This document shows, piece after piece, positions 25,370 through 38,307 of a stretch of 64,000 nt of DNA. A model generated the notes under the pieces. That model ran no database searches. It saw nothing but the letters and a program-made list of their open reading frames with translations, and was not told where the DNA came from. Source of the DNA: Albula goreensis (Eukaryota; Chordata; Actinopteri; Albuliformes; Albulidae); NCBI GenBank assembly GCA_022829145.1, contig CM040745.1, positions 21,103,906 through 21,167,905 on the forward strand. Direction: 5' to 3'. The first letter of the stretch is position 1. Each line of letters opens with the position of its first letter. A program made the position numbers and the translations under genes.

Positions 25370-25748
25370 GAAGGGGCAGGGCCACAGGAGGGGAGAGAGA
25401 TGAAAGAAAGGCGCCAAATTACCAGCCGTGGAGACTTCTTGTGTTTTGCGTGTGTGTGTGTGTGTTGTTCTTGTCCCATCAAACCCCCCACTCCCTGCCC
25501 TTCCATCCCTCTGTCCGTTACTTTGCTACCATTTGTTCCCTCCATCTTGGTGTCACAATTCTTTTTTGACATGTCTCATTTATTATTACTACTACTGTTA
25601 CTGTCTTTAAAGAGTGACCATCATTTCTTTTAAGTTGATGTTGATGTAATCATAAAGTCATGAACTTTTTAACTGGAAACTTAACACATTGTTTATTTCT
25701 GTTTTGCTGTTTAATTTTATTTTAGAAATGGTAAAAGTAACATTTTAT

Positions 25749-25754
25749 AATAAA
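25749..25754 (+). terminator. adarb1: Candidate polyadenylation signal AATAAA
   Basis: First AATAAA after the adarb1 stop codon, 380 nt downstream. Other AATAAA copies at 29365-29370 and 29648-29653 could serve longer transcripts. Confidence 0.55.
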
Positions 25755-27698
25755 GAAGTGAAAAGGACAAAAAAGATAAATGAGCCAGTTATATAGACAA
25801 CCTTGCCTAAAGAGCATGTTTATGCCAAATATGTACTTAAGTCTGGGTTCAGGTTGACCACTCAGCTGTGTTCAGAGCAAAGGGTTATGGGTGTTGCTTT
25901 CCTCTTCCTGTGTTCCCCCTACTGTCAGAAGTAGTCCACATTCTTGGGAAAACCACATCTTTTCACATTCAAGACTGAGTCCAGTCAGCATAGGTTGTAG
26001 TTAAAATATTGAAATGCTTGTTGATACATTTTGTGTAATTTTTTTCTCACAAATTGTGAAATGTTTGAAATGTAACCTGATATTACATTGGCCAGAAAGC
26101 ACGTTAAATTCACACTATGGCATGGAAATTTTACCTTGAGGTTGGGGGTGGGAGGGTTCTGAAAATGTCATTTTGCCCTTGAGACCTTTTGTGATTTGTA
26201 TATTTCTGCCAACGTGTTCTTATTTATTTTTTGACTATATAAAACCTGAAAATAGGGCATTTCAGTTTTAATTTTATTTTTAATGTAGAGCTTAATTTGT
26301 AACTACAGCTGTGGTGGGTGAAGATGTTTTTGAATGATGCACGTTTATTGTTGAACAAAGCCATCTTTCTGCATGGAAATTGTTAAAGGTCAGCAGGGAT
26401 GAATCAGTTGATCATTTGGCACTGTATGAGTCTGTTAATGAATTTTAATGCCAGCATTTTCCAAAAATCAACTGCTTGTTTAGCACTTTTTTGATGTAAA
26501 TACTGAATGAGAACCACCTTCAGCTTGTTCTACCATCACATCCCTGTCAGTCCTTTACCCAGCCCTGTAGCTCAAAGAAACATGGACTCCAAATGGACAA
26601 CGACCATTTCAAAGGAGGGATCGTGCTGCTTACCCCAAATACATTTTTCACTGAGGCCGAACATTCTCCCAAAGTATATTTTACTGTCACCTCATTTCCA
26701 AGTCAATTTAACAACAAACAAGTTCACTTCACTGCTATCTTTCTCTGATTCCCAAGATTCTTTTATTACACTGCTTTGAATATTTTACACCGCTTGCTTT
26801 TGTAGTTTTTGCTTTTTTGTCTCTGTTATGCTCTTTCATGTGGAGAAGATGGTGGAAACACCTTTCATAGAAATTGATTACAGTGTCACGAAATTGAATC
26901 TGTGCAGAATGTGCGTGTTTTATGTACTTACTTTTGAGCCTAATGGAAAGCACGGAAGAAGAAGAAGTGTTTTGGTGAGATGCATCCACATGGATTTAAT
27001 GTGCTTAGTTCTAAATGAATAGAACAATGTTAAAGGAACAAAAAAATCTAATAATGGCACCCCCAGTTTTTGCTAGCATATACTGTAGCCATGGCCGCGC
27101 ATGTAAATCATGGATATGGCCAGTTTTTGCCTAAATTATTAATGCAAGATTTGTTCTTTAATCAAGTGCATGTGAGAACAAGTGCATTTTGAATGGTGTG
27201 TGTTCAGCATCATGTGGATGACCCTGTTGCAGATAAAATATAGGCAAAGAGAGAGACTGGTCCACTTCGAAGTCCTGTCCATCAGTCAGCTCATCTCTGT
27301 AAGTGGCTCAGTCCCTACCAGAATTAACCTGTTATATCCAGTTGTTAATGTGTAATTAATTATGATTATGAATTTAAAATATTTTGGGAGGATGATTCTG
27401 GACCCTCTTTTCCATAATGAAAGCAATCCTGCAATTTAATTGTATGGTAAATTCAGCGCAAGCTCTGTCCAGTAAACCACTGTTATGTCAGTAATGTTTT
27501 AAGAGCTTTAAATACAACTGTTCCTTTTTTTTCACCCAGGGAATGTTTTTGATCTTATGCCTTTGAAATACTTCTGAACCTAATTCAAAGTGATTCATAG
27601 CCATTGAAATCCAGCTTTGGTCACTGGGGTTTTATGCTCTGAATCTTGCCACTATATATTGCGTGGAACTGTGAATATCAAGCCTGGTGACAAAATTA

Positions 27699-27728
27699 CA
27701 CACACATACACACACACACACACACACA
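27699..27728 (+). repeat. (CA)n microsatellite
   Basis: CA dinucleotide repeat with a TACA interruption. Confidence 0.9.
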
Positions 27729-28300
27729 TCAGTAAACTTTGTGATTTATTTACTTGATAGCATTAATCACATTTGGTGACTGAAATGGCAAGCAGTACTA
27801 TTTAATTACAGTATCTAAATCCATTCAGATATGCAGCATCTGCGACCTACAGGGAAGGTGGTCGGTTTGTGTCCCAGCAGTGTGTTTGAGCCAAAGTCAT
27901 GCCTTGTCCCTGTGTGCAAGTGTATATCTGTTTGTGTGTATGCATATGTGTGCGCACATCCAAGCATGCATGGCTCAGCAGCAGGTCATTGCGGACAGCA
28001 TGCTGGAGAATGGCCGTGGAACCTTCACCAAAGACGTGCTTCTCTAGTTCCCCTCTGAGCCGAGAGGCTGGGGACATGACTCTCAAACAGTGTGTTGGTT
28101 GTTTGTTTCCACACAGAATCGCAGATTTCTGTCATGTATCGTTTTTACATGGGTATACTAATGTACATTTAATTTTGTATAAATGAACCTTTAGTGTAAA
28201 ACCTTACGCCTGCTTTGCAAACGGATGCGATTCTTTATTCATTTCGGTCTTTCTGTAGCTGTTGATTGAAAGATGTAAATATTGTTAAACTATCAGATGT

Positions 28301-31300
28301 TTCAAGATATGGAAATTATGTGTTCAAAATGGTGGTAAAAAATTACACATTCCCTTGTTCTTGTTCAGAAACAGCTGATCAAAATGTCTCTTACCTTTTC
28401 TGTTAATCTGAACCTCACTGATCCTGCACCAGAGCTGCAGTGGTATGTATTATTCCCTGGTCTTTCCAACTTTTAAGGCAGCCTATTCGTGTGAAATGAT
28501 AGAAAATCATAGTGTCCCACGAAAAATGCAAACTTCTCCAGCCTACATGATTTATTGCTGATATGCTTTAGAGCAACTGTAGAATGTTTTGCAATGTAAT
28601 TGTTGAAATGCATCTCAGAGTACACTGGACTGTGTACATAGAGAATGCCTGTTTGCTATGGCAGTCACCCAGTGCTTTGTTGTATTGATTAATGACTTTG
28701 AACTTCACCAGAGGGGGAAAGGTGGCCCATAAAGGATCCATGGTTTCAGGCGTGAATTTCAAACACTAGTAAAAGTGCACCTCACCACGTCATTTGGCAT
28801 AAAAACAAGCCAGCCTCAAGGAATTTCAGATGTTCAGGCATCCATTTAGTCTGAGACCCTTAATGAAGGCAGCGGCCAACCTTTCTGCTCTACTTGGTAC
28901 CATAGTGGAACTCTGTTACAGTTTCACCTGTACTAAAGGGACCAAATATGGAAAGAATTAATCGTATTTGTTTTCACTATATTATGAAAGATGTCAACAT
29001 CTAAGAACAAAACCATTCTAGACAAAATGGAATGACTTCAGTACCAGCCTATGTCCCATGCCTGTGTTTTTTCTTGTTTTCTTTTTTTCTTATTACTTGT
29101 CCCAGTGGTCCAGTCCTGGCCGGCCTTTCTGACTTTGTTGTATTTGGTGACTGTACAGTTGGGTCCAGTCTTACCATTATCTGATCCAGTCTGGACCCAT
29201 ACACTGCTCCATTCCAATGTGTCATCTGTAATAACAAAAACAAAAAAAAAAAAACATGAGCCACCTGCATGAGTTCCCACTCTGAAGCTGCACCCAGCAT
29301 GAGAAAATACTTTTAAGAAATATTCATGTAGAAAATGAAAAATAGATCTTTAAGTGAAAAAAAGAATAAATGAGAATTTAGTTTACAGTCGTATGTTGTC
29401 TTTCTTTCTGTCCAGTCCAATATTAAGGTAATAAGTGGTGGTAGAAATTACTCTGTTTTTTGGCTCAAAAGAGGCCTTAGTCTCTTTGCTGTTGGCCCCT
29501 AATTAAGTCCAAAGTATTTGTGGTGTATATTACACCTACACTTTGAACTGAACAGTTATAAGTAATTGTGCTTGCAGACTACATTGCTCTTGAGTGAGCT
29601 GGCATTCATCCAGTTTGGACATCTTTCTTTTTAATCTATCCATTTTTAATAAATAGACCCTCACAGCTTGAGTATAGACCGTGTCTGTGCAGTGTTTTAC
29701 AATTATGTGTATCAGTATAATGGATTTTAATGAGTAAGTCACTGTAAACTGCTTTTTGCACAGAACAGATAACCCAATTATAAATGTATGGCAACCCTTT
29801 GGGATTTGAGGGGTTCCATGATGGACTAATCTATGTCAGCATGTTCACCAGTAAAATTGCTTCATTTTTACCTCAAAGAAAAATATTAATGAGCACCAAA
29901 GAAAAAAAAAGCAGGAAGTTCACTGTTAAATATACCAGTGGGGAAGCTGGGATTTTAAGAAGCCGTTCATCCATCCGTGTGCACTGCAAATGAGATGTTG
30001 ATACAAGCTTCTTTTGAATTCTAATTCCGCCAGATGGTGACCTTTTCTTTACTCTCAAAACAGAGGAATAAAGTAGCTGTTAGTAGCGTTGTAATTGTTG
30101 TGACTGGATTGAAATTGTATTTATTAATGCTTGCGGGCCTCCAGGGACTGGATTGCTTTCCAAACAATGCTCGACTGCCCCAGCCCAACAGTTCTTGTTT
30201 ATCGCTTTCTCTCCAGATACTTCTGCAACTACTTTAGTGTTCCACATCATCTCTAAAGGAACTATTCTCATTTAACCATCATTTTCATTTATCTTCTCCT
30301 GACAGACAAAATTAGACACATCTAAAAGCCTGTTAAAAGACAACTATAAAAACATCCATGCTGAGAATCTTAATCTTTTGTTACTGAAAAGCTGAAATGC
30401 TAGTTTTTGTTGTAGCTGTGGCATATGTAAATAATATCTCCTTAAACCTGGTATACATACCATTTTTTTCCAAATTCATGGCAGTATGTACTGTAAATGC
30501 CTCTTATTAAGCCTTCCAGCCCTTTGTGTTGCAGAAGCTTTGGCTGCCTTATCATAGAGAAGTTTGCTGTGCTTTGTGCTCTCTATTAAACATTATTTCG
30601 GCAATCTGCATCACAATCTCCTTTTGACGGATATCACATTGTGTCATATCAGCATCCAGCACCTGTGTAACATGAAAAAGCTGTTGATAATCTCACCATG
30701 GATTACCTGTCCTCTCTTCTCCACTGGGGAGCAAACAAACAAAAAACGGAAATGTTATCAAGCATCAAGCATATAAACACTCTAGCCCTTGACAGCTTTC
30801 TCCACTTGTGTGAGCAGCCTAAAAGCTACAATGAAGGAGAGAAAAAACAAACAACAAAGTTTAAAAATCTTGTGGGTTTTTTCTTTTTTCTTGGTTGGGA
30901 GGAAATATTCCTGATGTTTCAGAAGTAGAGCAGTCTCAAGGTGAAGTCGGATTAGTGGGAGAAGGCCCTTCCTGCTTCCCACTTTCATGTTTTATCTGCA
31001 AATTGCGTTTCAGGAGGTTAAGTCTATAAAGGGAGAAAATCAGCTCCCTCTGCCCTTGAAGCTTCCACAGACAAACTTTCCTGCCTTTTTGAAGGTTTTA
31101 CTGAAGTAGCTGGTGAACCAATCACAAATGATTTGACATTACGTGGTTACTTTGCTTTGTGTGCATTGTCTTTAGGAATAACTCCTGTAAGTCTATATGC
31201 CTTCATAATATATTTAGTGGATAGTAGTGCATATTCACTACCATAGTCATGGAAATTCACTTGTCATCTGTTGTGAATTAACATATAAGAAATAAAAGAG

Positions 31301-31690
31301 AACAGTTGATGGATGAAAATAATTGATGAGAAAGTATGGTTCTAAAGCCACCCAAAGCAAGCCCCTCAGATTCAGAGCACCATGAAATGAAACCAAATCT
31401 GAATATTATTTTTACATTTAATAATCCCAAAGACATGCATCCCACGGTACAATCTTAAACCTTCCCTTGGGATTATCTATGATTCATGGTCTTCCATTTG
31501 CAGTGTTGGGCTTCCTGTGAAAATCATGAGGGGCTCTGATTATGTGCAATTTTCCAAGTTACACACATGTCAGCCATAGCATGAGAGGTAGTTAGGTACT
31601 ACTGTTCAAAGGAAGTGGTGTGGAGGGGGGTGTGGGTGAAGGGGTAGAACTGGAAGTTGTGAATCATTGAGCTGCAGCACACATAGGCTT
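28301..31690. other. Intergenic, no gene recognised
   Basis: About 3.4 kb of AT-rich sequence. Overlapping short frames on both strands at 29,038-29,300 arise from homopolymer-flanked sequence and match no family I know. Two AATAAA signals near 29.4-29.65 kb could end a long adarb1 transcript. Confidence 0.6.
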
Positions 31691-32270
31691 GTGCGTGGTA
31701 GATCCCCACTGCGTTAGCTGTTTTGTCAAGTGAATCACAAGTGCCTTAAGCTTCTGTGTGCGATGGATTATCAGTTTAGCTACTATGTATGGTAACTCCT
31801 CATTGTATTGACAACAACCATCAGTGTGTTGTCTATAGTGTTTAGTGAGTTCAAATTCTGTGTACTTTAATGTCTTAGATCGTCTTTCTGGTAAACAGAT
31901 TAGGTATTGTTTGTGGTAGATTAGTATTGCAATAATTGAGTTTTGTGGTGGATTACCAGTGAATTAGGTATTTTGTATGGTGAATCATCTGTGTGTTAGC
32001 GTCTGTGTGTGGTGGATTCACATTGCATCAGATAATTTGTGTTTTGTTTTATCGTTGTTTAAGCCAATGTTGATTTTGGGTCATCTGTGTATTATTGTGC
32101 AAGGTTATTACAGTGCTAGGTACTGTGTATGATTGAATCAAACTATTAGGTCCTGTGTGTATTAGATCGTCATCTTGTTAGTTAATGTGTGAAGTGGGGT
32201 ATCGTGTTAGCTATGCTATGTGGTGGGTTATCATTGTTAGCCACTGTGTGTGATGGATTGGGCATTATAC
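31691..32270 (+). repeat. Degenerate minisatellite, unit about 30 bp
   Basis: About 17 diverged tandem units of roughly 28-34 bp can be followed by eye. A typical unit reads GTGTGTGGTGGATTATCATT then GTGTTAGCTACT. The clearest copies are at the distal end (about 32,130-32,270), each with a TGTGTG...TGGATTATC...TTAG pattern. The divergence suggests an old array, not a currently expanding one. Confidence 0.72.
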
Positions 32271-35200
32271 AGGCCATACAGAAATGGCTGTCTTCAATTT
32301 CTTACCCTCAATCTGCACTCTGATTCTCCGTGAGTAACATTATTTTTCTTCTGCTATGTGAACTGAATATATAATTATGAAAAGTGATGCACAATGGTTC
32401 AATCAGTGTTTCATGACCTAGCTCATTACCCAACTCAGGAATAATGTGGTATTAAGACATTTAAAAACAGTTTGGCCATTTTTGGCTGGGTCAGTATAAA
32501 TTACAATCATAAGGGTAATGTCCTCAGTACATGCATAATCAGTATTATTTGTGCATTTATAGTTTGCAATATAAACTCTCAATAACAGTATAATGTGACA
32601 TGAAATTTTTACACTGAGGCACTGCCTCCCCTTTATATCAAAATAAGTGGATACCCCTCCTAAAATCTGGAGTGCAGCTCTCATACAGTCACTCCTGGAT
32701 AATGATGACATAATTCACCCCAGACTCCCTTCACGTCCCAAATAACATCACATTGACTTCGAGGTAATGAGGAAGGAAGAAACTGCAGTGAAGTTTTTAT
32801 GGATCCATGCCATATTCTGCAGAAAAGTGAATTGCAGACTATTTTTGGCCTAAGGTAGCAGGGCTGCATCCAAGACATACAGAGCACCTTTGGTTTCAGA
32901 GCAGTCACCATAATTATAATGTCCTGGGAGTTGCTTTGAATTTGACTCATTGGAGGGCAGTACCATGAGTGTAGATGCAGAGGGTCTTTTTACAGCTAAG
33001 ACTATCCTACTTTATTTTATGGTTGCATTTAGGCTTTTTTGTTTTTCTGATTTGGAAAGGACAGATGGTTTGTCTGCGGAATTAATTATGATTAATTCAA
33101 CCATTGGTTTGATCCTCAGTTTGAAAGCATTGCAAGCAATGGTCTGACATCAAACCAACATGGAAATAATTAAACTATAAATCAGTATTTAAAAAACATG
33201 CATTTCATGTATATAACATTTCGTGTTTAATGTTTTATTGTTGTGGTTAAAAGTTTTACAAATTAATTGAACCAACTCCTCGATCTGCAAACCAGGAGAG
33301 GGATTTTTATTGCTCTTGCTTAAGTCAGCTTACAAAGGTCAATTTGCCAGTGTCACAATAGGGATGTCCCTGAATCCCAGGTCTGCAGAATACAAGTCAG
33401 AAAAGTTTTGTCAAGGGATTGTAATGAATGACTGGAGTTTAATTGGCAACTTATTTGTTGAAGGTTTCCAGATATTCAGACTGGTAAAACTCTGCTCAAG
33501 TGCACAGTTTTTGCCATGGAAGAGAAAGGCCTTTGCCCTCTGCTATCTGGGACCATAGGAATTGTGTTGTCTGTAGCACAGAATCTATGGCCTGCCCTCA
33601 GAGAGAAAACTGTTCTCCTCTGCCGGCTTGACTCCAGCAGTTTCTGCATTTTTAGGCCCTTTCATTTGTCACAGGCCGTTTCCCCCAGTGATCAGCCTCC
33701 ATTACCCAGCTAATGGGGCTGAGGACCCAGATACATTCAATGCTGCTCCATAACAGATGGTGAGGCGAGGAGCCCCTGTGCTAGCAGCCGCCAGCCGCCA
33801 CCCTCACAGCACCATGCCGCTACACTGGAGCTCTATGGCTAATGCAGGAAATCATTTCTTCTGGCTGTCACTCAAAGAGCAAGATGGATGGGTTAAGGTC
33901 TAAAAGAACTTAGTACAGAACTATTTGCTATAGTTAAGTCTTAACTGCATTTTTGCTCATTTCTTGCTGGCGGAAGGTCTTGTGGGCATGCTGTCTCTTA
34001 AATTATATTCACTATATCTACTGATGGCAACAATGAGCTGTGTGGGAAAACAAACCTGGTCATGCTCCGCTGTTTGATTCTCATTTGCTGACCTAAACAA
34101 CATGTAGATTTAAAGCACAATCAAAATCATTAGCATTAACATTGAAAACTCCAGCATCCAGAGAATATTACATTTTTCACTCCTGCAGAGATGCCTGCTG
34201 GTGTTTGTCCGCTGCAGTCAGTGTACTGTAATTGCTCTGGAACAACAGATCTGTTAAGAACACATCTAACATATGAAGCTCTCAGAAATTTACCCCTAAT
34301 ATTTTGCTACAAAGATCACACATTACCTGGACTTAATGTTGTGTTTTGCTCAGCTTTGTGGTGTATAGGTATGTCCTAACATTTTGTGCCCTTAACCCAA
34401 TGAGCGAGAGCTGTGTTTTAAGTATATCACTGTAAAGGTGACCCTCTTGTAGGTGTACAGTGGCATATGGCCCCTCCCTTTCTTTCCCCTGTGTGTTATT
34501 ACGAGTGTCATTGCCCTCACCTCCCCTCCGGGTAGCACTGTGGCACGAGTGCCCCTTGTCCCAGTGCAGGGGAATTCTCAGTCCCCCCACCTCGTCCATC
34601 ATCCACACATTTCCCCTGGATCAACAGGGGTGCGGCTGACTCAGGCCCACTAAATACCACTGGGACTGAGGGACCAAATATTTATCTCGGGGTGCGGTGC
34701 AGCCGGCCTTCGGCGAGCAGGGTGGCGGGCGTAGAATATTTAACGGTGACAAGCTGTCCACTGCTCATTTCCGCTTTGCATCGTGCATGTCAGCAGAAGC
34801 GGGCAGTGCCGGCGGCCCCCTGAAGGCAGCAGCAAAACGCCAGGCAATCAGAATCCATCATTACAAGCTGTTTAGATGTTTCATTTATTAATGGCTCCGG
34901 AGATGAGGAAGGGTCCTGGGGGCCCGGCGTGGGCGCAATGAAGCTGAGGCGGCCCCTCCTCAGCAGGGATGGGGGAGAGAGATGATCATAGGGCCAGCCC
35001 TGCTGCATTTCAATGGGAAAAACGTTTCCCCTGCCAAGCATGCTGTTCAAGGACCCACACATGGTGGACAGACAGATGCCACTCACCCATGCCTGTAATC
35101 TAATAGGAGCAAGAAAAGTTTGAACAGGACACAGACCCTCAATATCTTCATAAGAGACGATGCCATTCACCCACAACTGTGATAGCAATGGAATATTTGA

Positions 35201-36959
35201 TGACAAGGACAACCCGTCTAGACTTGTCATTTACCAACCCTCTGGAGTGCTGCTTCATTTGAAAACAAGAGGTTCCAGGGGTCAAGCTTGTAAATCCAAC
35301 CTTAAACATTTACCGGTGTTCAAAATTAATATCTCTTTATTTGCAGGGGCTCAACCCAAGCTAGCCCCGAAACAAATTAAACTCTGCTCTCGAACGTATC
35401 CAGCCCTGCATTATATCTGAACACCCCAGACTGAATGACCTGGCAAGCTCATAAGAAAGGTAAAAAAGACTTAATACAGGGCAAAACCAAGCTACAAATA
35501 TACATAGGGCAACAGGATGGTACTCTGACTGAGTGATCTTTAACAACTTTAACAATTATCTTTAACAACATCATGCAGCAATGAAGATAGAGGCTTTTTA
35601 CGCTGTAATACGAATCACAAATTACTTTGACACTCTGGAACTGAAAGTCTGCAAATGATAGACTGTTGGCACCATCCTTTAGATGCCATATTACCTGTTC
35701 ATGCCAAAGTAAGATCAATGGTAAGTAAGGGGGGAATTTCTCTTTCTTGCCTCAAAACAGTTAGTACCTTTTTTTATGGTGAGGTTGCAACCATTCATTT
35801 TTAAGTGACATCTTCTCAATTTTCTCACCAGCCTCTGATGGATCATGCATTTTACTTGATGAGCATTGGACTAAAGTAGTTTGCAACATTAAATCATCAG
35901 ACATGTCAGACAATAGAAAGTGAATGAATTTTTTTGCACTAACAAAAAATCCTTTCAAATGCTAGAGTAGCAAAATATATTTAAGAAAAGGAAACCTTCC
36001 CTCACACTGCATTACTTTAAATTTCCATGAATATTACTGTATTTGCAGTGTAAGAATGTTTTGACCTACATGACCTTCATCAGGGGTGTAGAGAGACTAC
36101 TTGGATGACCCTTCTTATAATGCCACATAGTGCTCATGACTTACATCCATCTCACTTAGCAAATAAACTAATCACTGGCAATAAAAACAAGAGAGTCCAA
36201 TCCTGCAAACCATAAACGCAATACAATTTAATACCATACAGTACATAGAAATATGATTACTAACATGCATATCATCTAATTTTTATGAATGGAATGGTTA
36301 CATACATAAGGTAGGCAACTGTCTGAAATAGCCTATTATCACAATTCCCTTTACTATTTCCAAAGTGTACAAATAATAGAACCGACTGCTGTTACACTGA
36401 AGGCTTGTGAATGTCAGCTCCAGTATTCATAGCTTGTATCAGCAAGATTTCATTTTCATTAGGGATGTGGCCTTTAAAATAAGAAGGCAAGCGTCTAAGA
36501 CATTCTGTGGCATTTAAGGCTCTTTTTATTTTGATTATTTTTTTTATGCGATGGGAGGTTAATTAGTTCTCAGTAGAATACATTAACTGTTCCTTATCAC
36601 CAAATTGATGGCCATGAGTGTGGCAGATGGTTCCGCAATTTTATAAACTTTATCTCTTTATCTCTTTCTTTCAAGCTTGCATACCTAGCCACAAATGACT
36701 GGCTTTCTAAAAATCTGACCAAAGTAAAGTGAATAAGTAAAGGCATGATGGAGCTTTGTCATGAACTATAGCTTTTCAGGAAAACTTTGGTTTTTGAGGC
36801 AAAAATAAGGAGGATATGACCATGTTTATTCAACATTTTGTCAGGAATGGATGTTTAGCTTTCTTATATCATTTTGCTGTACAATAAGTTAAACATCTGA
36901 TAAAACTTTATTAAACATGCATGTATAGTAACAGGAAGCACCAGCAGGATTTGATGTTA
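32271..36959. other. Intergenic with GC-rich islands, no gene recognised
   Basis: Mostly AT-rich, with two GC-richer islands at about 33,660-33,850 and 34,640-35,050 that stand out from their surroundings. The second holds CCGGCC/GGCGGCC blocks next to an ATTAATGG-containing segment. Neither has a convincing exon. They may be conserved regulatory DNA. Confidence 0.5.
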
Positions 36960-37272
36960 ACAGTCTATCCACCGATCCATTATCGATACGTGCTTTATCT
37001 GAAGTAGAGTCATGGAGAGCTAAGCAACATATGTTGGGTGCATAAAGGCAGGGAGACACCTTTGACAGGCTGCCAGTCCATTGTGGGGCTAGACAGACAA
37101 ACACTTACACACATAATCATGCCTATTGGCAATTGTGTGCATGCAGTCCACCTAAACTGAGTGTCTTTGAAAGGAAGGAGGTGGAAAGACACTGGAGATG
37201 TGAACACCAATGTGACCACAGGGAAAAAGTGTAAACACAGAAAGGGCCGGGCCTTGGTGGGAATTGGACGAG
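36960..37272 (+). mobile_element. L2-type LINE 3' end fragment
   Basis: The order of blocks (ATCCATTATC, AGGCAGGGAGACACCTTTGACAGG-type phrase, GCCAGTCCATTGTGGGGCTAG, ACACATAATCATGCCTATTGGCAATT, CTGAGTGTCTTTGAAAGGAAG-type phrase, ACAGAAAGGGCCGGGCC) follows the widespread fish L2/Maui 3' tail, which reads 'GGACAGGTCGCCAGTC...GGCAATTTAGAG...CTTTGGACTGTGGGAGG...AAGGCCC'. Only the tail is present; no reverse transcriptase frame is seen. Confidence 0.68.
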
Positions 37273-38230
37273 AGTCATCCTTACTGTGAGGCAGTGGAGA
37301 TAACTCCTGTTATGGTATACACAAGACAATGCTTATTCTAATGCAGTTGGTGGAATTATTTGAGAAAATGTTGTGTGATATGCTAAAGGGTATGGTATGC
37401 TAAAGTTGAATTAATCTGAGTTTCTCTCCCTGTACTTATTGTTGGAAGCAGTTCCAGCTAATCAGGTGTCAGTCATTGTATAATCGATCACCAGTTGACA
37501 GTCATTTTTTGAGCGAAAAAACAGTAAAATGCAGCTCAGTTTCATAGGCAGAAATTGAAAGTCAAAAAAATAAAGCAAGGCAACACTGTATGGTAATAAA
37601 AACAATGTTATGACATGGCACTTGAAAATCATATGGTAAACTTGATCTCACAAATCTGTCCTGTGCTACCTGTGCAAATTTCACCATAATTTTAAGATCA
37701 TCTTTCAATCATTATTACTGATACACCCTGTACTGCACACCCATGCCATGTGCAATGTTTTATTTCTGTTATTTTTCACTCATTAGTATTATATACAAAA
37801 TAAACTAAATTGTGACAACAGCAAACATGGCCCCCTAGACCCCTGCTGCACACACACCTCCCTCCCCCCAGGCCTGTGCTGTACCCATATCGGCTGCTGG
37901 ATGGCCACTACACACTGAAATAAATGATCAGATTTAGTTCTGGGGACAATGGGAGCCACACTCGTTCAAGGCCTCCATTTCCATTTCAATTTTCTGCTCA
38001 GTGGAGTTGATGTATGTGACAATGCACATCGTGTAGCCATGCTCTTCGGCCGGCCGACTCCATTTCACTACTATTTATTGCCTTCGAATCCCTGTGACCT
38101 TGCCTCGCTGCTCTAATTCCATGCCCATCCTCAGTGAGTGACAGGTGATAAGAAAATGCCATGAAGATATTCACATGGGTACCTGTGCCTCCAACAGTAA
38201 CTCTTGCCCTTTGACCATCGGAGCCTTGAT
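37273..38230. other. Intergenic, nothing recognised
   Basis: AT-rich with a short C-rich stretch near 37,840-37,870. No gene or repeat was identified. Confidence 0.6.
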
Positions 38231-38307
38231 ACTCATAATGTATGTTCCTGCATTGTGTTTGTACACAAAATGTGTACAAACACAATGCAGGAACATATGT
38301 TATGAGT
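38231..38307. repeat. Near-perfect inverted repeat (37-bp arms, 3-nt loop)
   Basis: Left arm 38231-38267 and right arm 38271-38307 are reverse complements at 35 of 37 positions, around the loop AAA. The arm reads ACTCATAA..TATGTTCCTG onward to GTTTGTACACA. The two differences lie together near the base of the stem. Transcribed from either strand it would fold into a long hairpin. Confidence 0.95.

Larger units (their letters stand above)
25370..28300 (+). other. adarb1: Probable adarb1 3' UTR (end uncertain)
   Basis: AT-rich sequence follows the stop. A canonical AATAAA lies at 25749-25754, giving a short 3' UTR of about 400 nt. Mammalian ADAR2 has multi-kilobase 3' UTRs, so a longer form is plausible. 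TGTAAATA Pumilio-type sites occur at 26495-26502 and 28274-28281, and a TTATTTATTTTTT stretch near 26,220. A CA repeat lies at 27,699-27,728. The far limit given here is a guess. Confidence 0.5.

Noticed and set aside
29038-29300. Overlapping frames on both strands
   Set aside because: Short, flanked by poly-T/A runs, no recognisable domain and no partner exons.
33099-33160. Possible imperfect hairpin (GGTTTGAT/ATCAAACC and GCATTG/CAATG)
   Set aside because: Stem is broken by large unpaired stretches; not distinguishable from chance by eye.
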